Of a stretch of 8,781 bases of DNA, positions 5,560 through 8,781 are shown piece after piece. The number at the start of each line of letters is the position of its first letter. Position 1 is the stretch's first letter. The DNA is from an uncultured Christensenella sp. (GTDB taxonomy: Bacteria > Bacillota > Clostridia > Christensenellales > UBA3700). Below the pieces are notes generated by a model that searched no databases, was not told the origin of the DNA, and saw only the letters and a list, made by a program, of their open reading frames with translations. The stretch covers positions 1-8,781 of the forward strand of contig CAJTZR010000082.1 in assembly GCA_910584035.1 (NCBI GenBank). Direction: 5' to 3'. Made by a program: the position numbers and the translations under genes.

Positions 5560-6804
5560 ATGATAAATTCAAACAAAAAATATGCAATTGATTTAGGAGG
5601 AATGCCATTCACTCTAAGTAATTGCACAAGGAATCAATATAGATTAATCGCCCACTTATCTCAAGATGTTGATATTAACGCATTGCAAACAGCAGTTAAT
5701 TTAGTTTTACCAAGGTTTCCAATGTACACGATTACCATTAACAAAAAATGGAACTCATTACGTGAACTAGAAGTTATAAATACAAATATCAAAGTAACAA
5801 AATATCAAAACAAATTTCAACCATTTAATATAAAATCAACCGAACCGCTTTTCCGCATTATGTATGGTGACAAATTTATATGTATAGAAATGTTTCACTC
5901 TCTTACAGATGCAAATGGTTGCCTAACCTTTTTAAACAGCATATTAGCTTGTTATTATGAAGTCTTAGGACAACAAGTGGATAAGTCAAACATTATAAGT
6001 TTAAATAGCGAATGTAAAGAAAGTGAATTTGAAGACAGCTTTTTTAAATATGCGGAAAAGACTAAAGCTAAAATTAACCCTGCCAAAAGTCTATTTTCAA
6101 AAAGTTTTCGCAATAAGTGCAAAGTTTTGCCAGATAGACAAGGCGTTGTAATTACATATAGCCTAAATGTAGACGAATTAAAGAAAGTTGCCAAACAATA
6201 CAATGCAACCTTGCACGAATATTTGACAACCATTTTGTGTTTAGCGGTAAACCGCCTTAAAACTGAATGCAATGGTAAAAAATGTGTACGTATTCAAATG
6301 CCAATAAATTTGCGTAAGAGATACCCTAGCGAAAGCTTACGCAATTTTGTAGCGACAACTCAATTTGACACAAAAAATACTGACAAACAAACTATATTAA
6401 ATGAATTTAAGGAATACTTAAAACTTGCTACTTGCGACAATGAGCTTAAAGCATTTATGCAAAGTGCTGTATCACTGATGCACGGCGTTTTACGTTTTTT
6501 ACCACGTTTTATTGGTGATTTTATGTTAAAGACAGGCGACAAAATTTTAGGTGAAAAAGCAAACAGCACTGCTTTCAGCAATATTGGTGTAGTAAACACT
6601 AATTTACATATTAACGGAGTTGAGTCTTATGAGTTTATTGAGGGTACACCTCTCTACATATCAAATTTGACCTCTGCAATTTCATTTAACAATGTTTGCA
6701 ATTTCACTTTTTCCAAAAATACTCAAGACGAAAAGTTTGAACATTACTTTTTAGAGGAATTAAAAAAAGATAACATTATCCCTCAAAACGTTATGATAAA
6801 ATAA
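5560..6804 (+). CDS. Condensation / alcohol-acetyltransferase-like CoA-dependent acyltransferase
   Basis: A 414-aa enzyme without signal peptide or clear membrane helix, of the size of the two-lobed chloramphenicol acetyltransferase-like fold shared by condensation domains, PapA proteins and alcohol O-acetyltransferases. The active-site motif is FHSLTDANG (112-120), with His113 as likely base and Asp117 as structural residue; the Gly that usually follows Asp is Ala118. MPINLRKRYPSESLRNF (247-263) matches a second conserved block of this bacterial subgroup (PVNLR, FPS, LRNF), and FSNIGVV (339-345) the SNxG strand near the second lobe. The expected reaction is transfer of an acyl group from a CoA or similar thioester to a hydroxyl or amine; neither substrate can be read from sequence. 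ATG follows AAAGGAGA at seven bases. It appears to be a single-gene transcript driven by the promoter at 5445-5473 and flanked by the divergent Xre gene. No carrier protein, synthetase or hydrolase gene is adjacent. The fold call is firm; the exact chemistry is not. Confidence 0.85.
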   Translation: MINSNKKYAIDLGGMPFTLSNCTRNQYRLIAHLSQDVDINALQTAVNLVLPRFPMYTITINKKWNSLRELEVINTNIKVTKYQNKFQPFNIKSTEPLFRIMYGDKFICIEMFHSLTDANGCLTFLNSILACYYEVLGQQVDKSNIISLNSECKESEFEDSFFKYAEKTKAKINPAKSLFSKSFRNKCKVLPDRQGVVITYSLNVDELKKVAKQYNATLHEYLTTILCLAVNRLKTECNGKKCVRIQMPINLRKRYPSESLRNFVATTQFDTKNTDKQTILNEFKEYLKLATCDNELKAFMQSAVSLMHGVLRFLPRFIGDFMLKTGDKILGEKANSTAFSNIGVVNTNLHINGVESYEFIEGTPLYISNLTSAISFNNVCNFTFSKNTQDEKFEHYFLEELKKDNIIPQNVMIK

Positions 6805-7238
6805 TTATTTTATATATATTTAAAAAACTTATTGTAAACAACTTTAAATGTAAAAACACAATCTACAACTTTTTATCCAAACATTGAATTAAATTAAAGA
6901 TAATTTAAGTAAATATATTAAAAACTATTAAACACATTAAAATTCATATAATTAGCAAATTTAATTATTAAACATTAAATTTAAAGTAGCATATTTAAAT
7001 CTATAAATATTTAAATATTTGTTGTTTTATATTATAAAAATTACTAATCATAAATGCATTAATGTCAAACTTGTTTTAATATACTACACTAAATATAAAA
7101 AATAAGTGGACACTTAAAGTAAAACAACTTATAATTTATTATTAATTACATTTTTGACATTACACTCTTCATAATATACACCTTGTAATGCTATATCTTT
7201 ATTAGCAACATTAACAACAAGTTATATAATAGTAAAAT
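6805..7238. other. Gene-free AT-rich stretch after the acyltransferase
   Basis: No coding region is supported. An 18-base AT-only palindrome (6796-6813) overlaps the acyltransferase stop codon but is too weak to call a terminator. TAAGTG-GA-CACTTA (7103-7116) is a small palindrome whose AGTGGACA core recurs inverted at 7628-7635. Confidence 0.5.
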
Positions 7239-7268
7239 TAAACAGACGAGCTATAACTCGTCTGTTTA
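7239..7268 (-). terminator. Terminator of the tRNA gene
   Basis: TAAACAGACGAG (7239-7250) and CTCGTCTGTTTA (7257-7268) form a perfect 12-bp stem with a CTATAA loop. On the minus strand the stem is followed by ATTTTACT. It begins five bases after the encoded CCA end of the tRNA, as expected for a single-gene tRNA transcript. Confidence 0.85.
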
Positions 7269-7273
7269 TTATT

Positions 7274-7349
7274 TGGTATGCCCGAAGAGACTCGAACTCT
7301 TAACGAGAGCGTCGGAGGCTCTTGTTTTATCCAGTTAGACTACGGACAT
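7274..7349 (-). tRNA. tRNA-Arg (anticodon CCG), CCA encoded
   Basis: The minus strand folds as a full cloverleaf of 73 nt plus CCA. The acceptor is ATGTCCG/CGGGCAT with one G-U type pair. The anticodon stem is AGAGC/GCTCT around CTCCGAC, giving anticodon CCG, which reads CGG (arginine). The variable loop is CGTT, the T arm AAGAG/CTCTT has loop TTCGAGT, and the discriminator is A. The D arm is GTCT, loop AACTGGATA, then AAAC, leaving one C-A mismatch in a four-pair stem. A at position 20 and C at 35, the arginine identity bases known from other bacteria, are present. It stands alone, with its own terminator. Confidence 0.92.
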
Positions 7350-8043
7350 AAAATATTTAACAATTTATTACCAATGTTTTACTCAATTTCTTTGTGACTT
7401 CAGCAACTATTGGAGAATTTCCATTTATCATTATTAAAATAAATAAACCTACCACCAAATGTATTTAGTCAAACTTTAATAGAACATTGTTAATACAAAT
7501 AAAATCTAATATAAATTTATCAAAATTTACTATTCCAATTAGTTTTCATTTTTAGATAGCAATCAATATTATTTTTCATATCATACACATTATAATATAT
7601 CTTTATTATTATGTCAATATAATAAGCTGTCCACTATTTAAAATAAATTATCCTTGTAATACAGCCAAACTATTCTAAAAATAAAAGCTTAACTTTTAGT
7701 CTTATAATTATTTAATCTCATAACTAATTAATTGATTATCAATTTTTTAATTATTTAAATTTTAATTTATTATAACATTTATTTCTTTATTTGCATACTA
7801 TTTATTAGGGATATAAATTTTCTTTTATTTTCTCTTATGCGACCTTCATAATTTAAAAAACTTCTCTTAATCAAACATTACAAAAGCTAGACTAAAACTA
7901 AATACTTCAACAAATCGCTTCTTTTATTTTTTACGCTACATATTATACCGAACTATAGCTATTAACTAAGTTTTGGATAATATGTAGTATTTTTTCCAAA
8001 TTAATTTCAATACAATATAAAAGTTTATCCCCTTATTAAAAGT
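7350..8043. other. Gene-free AT-rich stretch upstream of the tRNA
   Basis: Nearly 700 bases without a supported gene on either strand; stops are dense in all frames. It contains the inverted copy of the AGTGGACA motif (7628-7635). No clear -35/-10 pair for the tRNA could be fixed, though the promoter must lie in the first hundred bases. Confidence 0.5.
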
Positions 8044-8074
8044 CTAAACACTCTAAATATCTTAGAGTGTTTAG
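8044..8074. terminator. Strong hairpin terminator, probably bidirectional
   Basis: CTAAACACTCTAA (8044-8056) and TTAGAGTGTTTAG (8062-8074) are a perfect 13-bp inverted repeat with an ATATC loop. The T-rich tail is best on plus (TTTTATTATTTT); on minus it is ACTTTTAAT. The likely user is the minus-strand dockerin-type gene ending 136 bases away, since no plus-strand gene lies nearby. Confidence 0.7.
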
Positions 8075-8209
8075 TTTTATTATTTTACAAATTATTATAT
8101 CTGCTCAACAGATACGAATAATTAACCTATTTATTACTTTATTCTATTTAACAAAATAACTTTTTCACATTAACATTTACATTAAAACATTACGAAAATC
8201 GGTATTATT

Positions 8210-8781
8210 TTAAATAAAGTCAGCAATATCTATCTTACCACAAACTACATTCCATAGTATTTCTGCATCTGCATTGTTTGGTGTTTTGCCATTGTTTATT
8301 ATTAAACTGCTTAGCTTTACTACCTCACTCGAATTAGCATATACATCACTATTGTTCACCATTTGTCTTAAGCGATTTACGTCTGCTGAGTTTACCTTAC
8401 CATCTCCAGTCAAGTCTCCTAATACTGATAGGTAGATTGTCTCCTCTTCATCATTTAATGTTGTATATTTTATATACCAACCTGTTCCAACTGCTAGTTC
8501 TGTTCCATTATCTATATTTGCAGTATAGAATGTCTTTGCGTTCTCACCATATACTATTTCGTTTGCACCATTGTAAATTTGTATTTGTGACATATCACTA
8601 AACACCAAATTATTTAATAATGTTTGTATACTTGTATTTGGTGCGATATTACCTAATACAAAGTTTGTATACTCGCTATCATTATCTCCGTGGATAAGTT
8701 CTTTTTCCTTATATGATACTCTCTTATTGTTTTGTAGTATCATAAAGTCATATCCACTTTCTGCACTAGCTCTAACTACCG
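8210..8781 (-). CDS. 3' end of a surface or secreted protein with C-terminal dockerin-like module (partial)
   Basis: The frame is open through the right edge, so the N terminus is missing; about 190 codons are visible. The ATG at 8741-8743 is internal, with no ribosome binding site, so it is not taken as the start. Reading from that Met as 1, residues about 25-108 form a small beta-rich module (NIAPNTSIQTLLNNL, then strands ending in TIYLSVLGD). This kind of module often precedes dockerins in clostridial surface proteins. Residues 110-121, DLTGDGKVNSAD, are a full calcium-binding dockerin loop (Asp110, Thr112, Asp114, Asn118, Asp121), followed by helix VNRLRQMV. The second repeat (about 146-170, LIINNGKTPNNADAEIL) keeps the spacing but has lost the leading Asp and gained a residue. 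Dockerins bind cohesins and can attach enzymes or adhesins to a scaffold or the cell surface; no cohesin is visible here. The catalytic or binding part lies outside the window. Confidence 0.85.
   Translation of the reverse strand, partial: VVRASAESGYDFMILQNNKRVSYKEKELIHGDNDSEYTNFVLGNIAPNTSIQTLLNNLVFSDMSQIQIYNGANEIVYGENAKTFYTANIDNGTELAVGTGWYIKYTTLNDEEETIYLSVLGDLTGDGKVNSADVNRLRQMVNNSDVYANSSEVVKLSSLIINNGKTPNNADAEILWNVVCGKIDIADFI

Noticed and set aside
5955..6599. Minus-strand open frames within the acyltransferase gene
   Set aside because: Antisense shadows of a well-supported gene without ribosome binding sites.
4221..8207. 14-base sequence TAATACCGATTTTC at 4221-4234 present inverted at 8194-8207
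   Set aside because: With this base composition about one such match is expected by chance in a window this size, and nothing flanks it.

Overview
The window is very AT-rich, with long, even richer intergenic stretches. Translation starts carry strong GGAGG-type ribosome binding sites, and several promoters are close to the sigma-A consensus. The window has a lipobox lipoprotein, an Xre regulator, a LemA protein and the C-terminal end of a dockerin-type surface protein. Together these suggest a low-GC Firmicute, most likely an anaerobic gut-type member of the Clostridia. This is inferred from composition and gene families; no species is claimed. Stop codons TAA, TAG and TGA are all used as stops.

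Left to right: bases 1-538 hold no convincing gene but contain strong hairpins (67-96, 143-169) and a 16-bp tandem repeat. A short DtxR/MntR-type metal-dependent repressor follows on the minus strand (539-901). Next is a two-gene minus-strand operon: a large two-helix membrane protein with a DUF3137-like core (1868-3778, from a GTG start), then a LemA family protein (1092-1763). The operon is read from a TTGACA/TAAAAT promoter at 3832-3860 and ends at a hairpin at 1034-1059. Just upstream lie two short, reordered relics of the same DUF3137-like gene (about 3900-4003) in otherwise gene-free DNA. A minus-strand lipoprotein gene (4563-5078) has a perfect consensus promoter and a terminator.

The most structured regulatory spot is 5427-5560. 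A 66-aa Xre-type regulator (minus) and a 414-aa condensation/alcohol-acetyltransferase-like enzyme (plus) diverge there. Between them are two matching operator-like elements, TGTACA-N5-TGTACA/T, with centres 32 bp apart. One fills the spacer of the acyltransferase promoter and the other lies at its predicted transcription start. The simplest reading is that the Xre protein represses the enzyme gene and itself.

The rest is a gene-poor 1.4-kb stretch (6805-8209) with one tRNA-Arg(CCG) gene, its encoded CCA and its own terminator. After it comes the 3' end of a minus-strand gene for a secreted or surface protein with a C-terminal dockerin-like module, cut by the window edge.

No CRISPR array, transposase, phage gene or recognised defence system is visible. 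The points most worth following are the Xre/twin-operator/acyltransferase unit, the LemA plus DUF3137-like pair, and the shuffled gene relics beside it.
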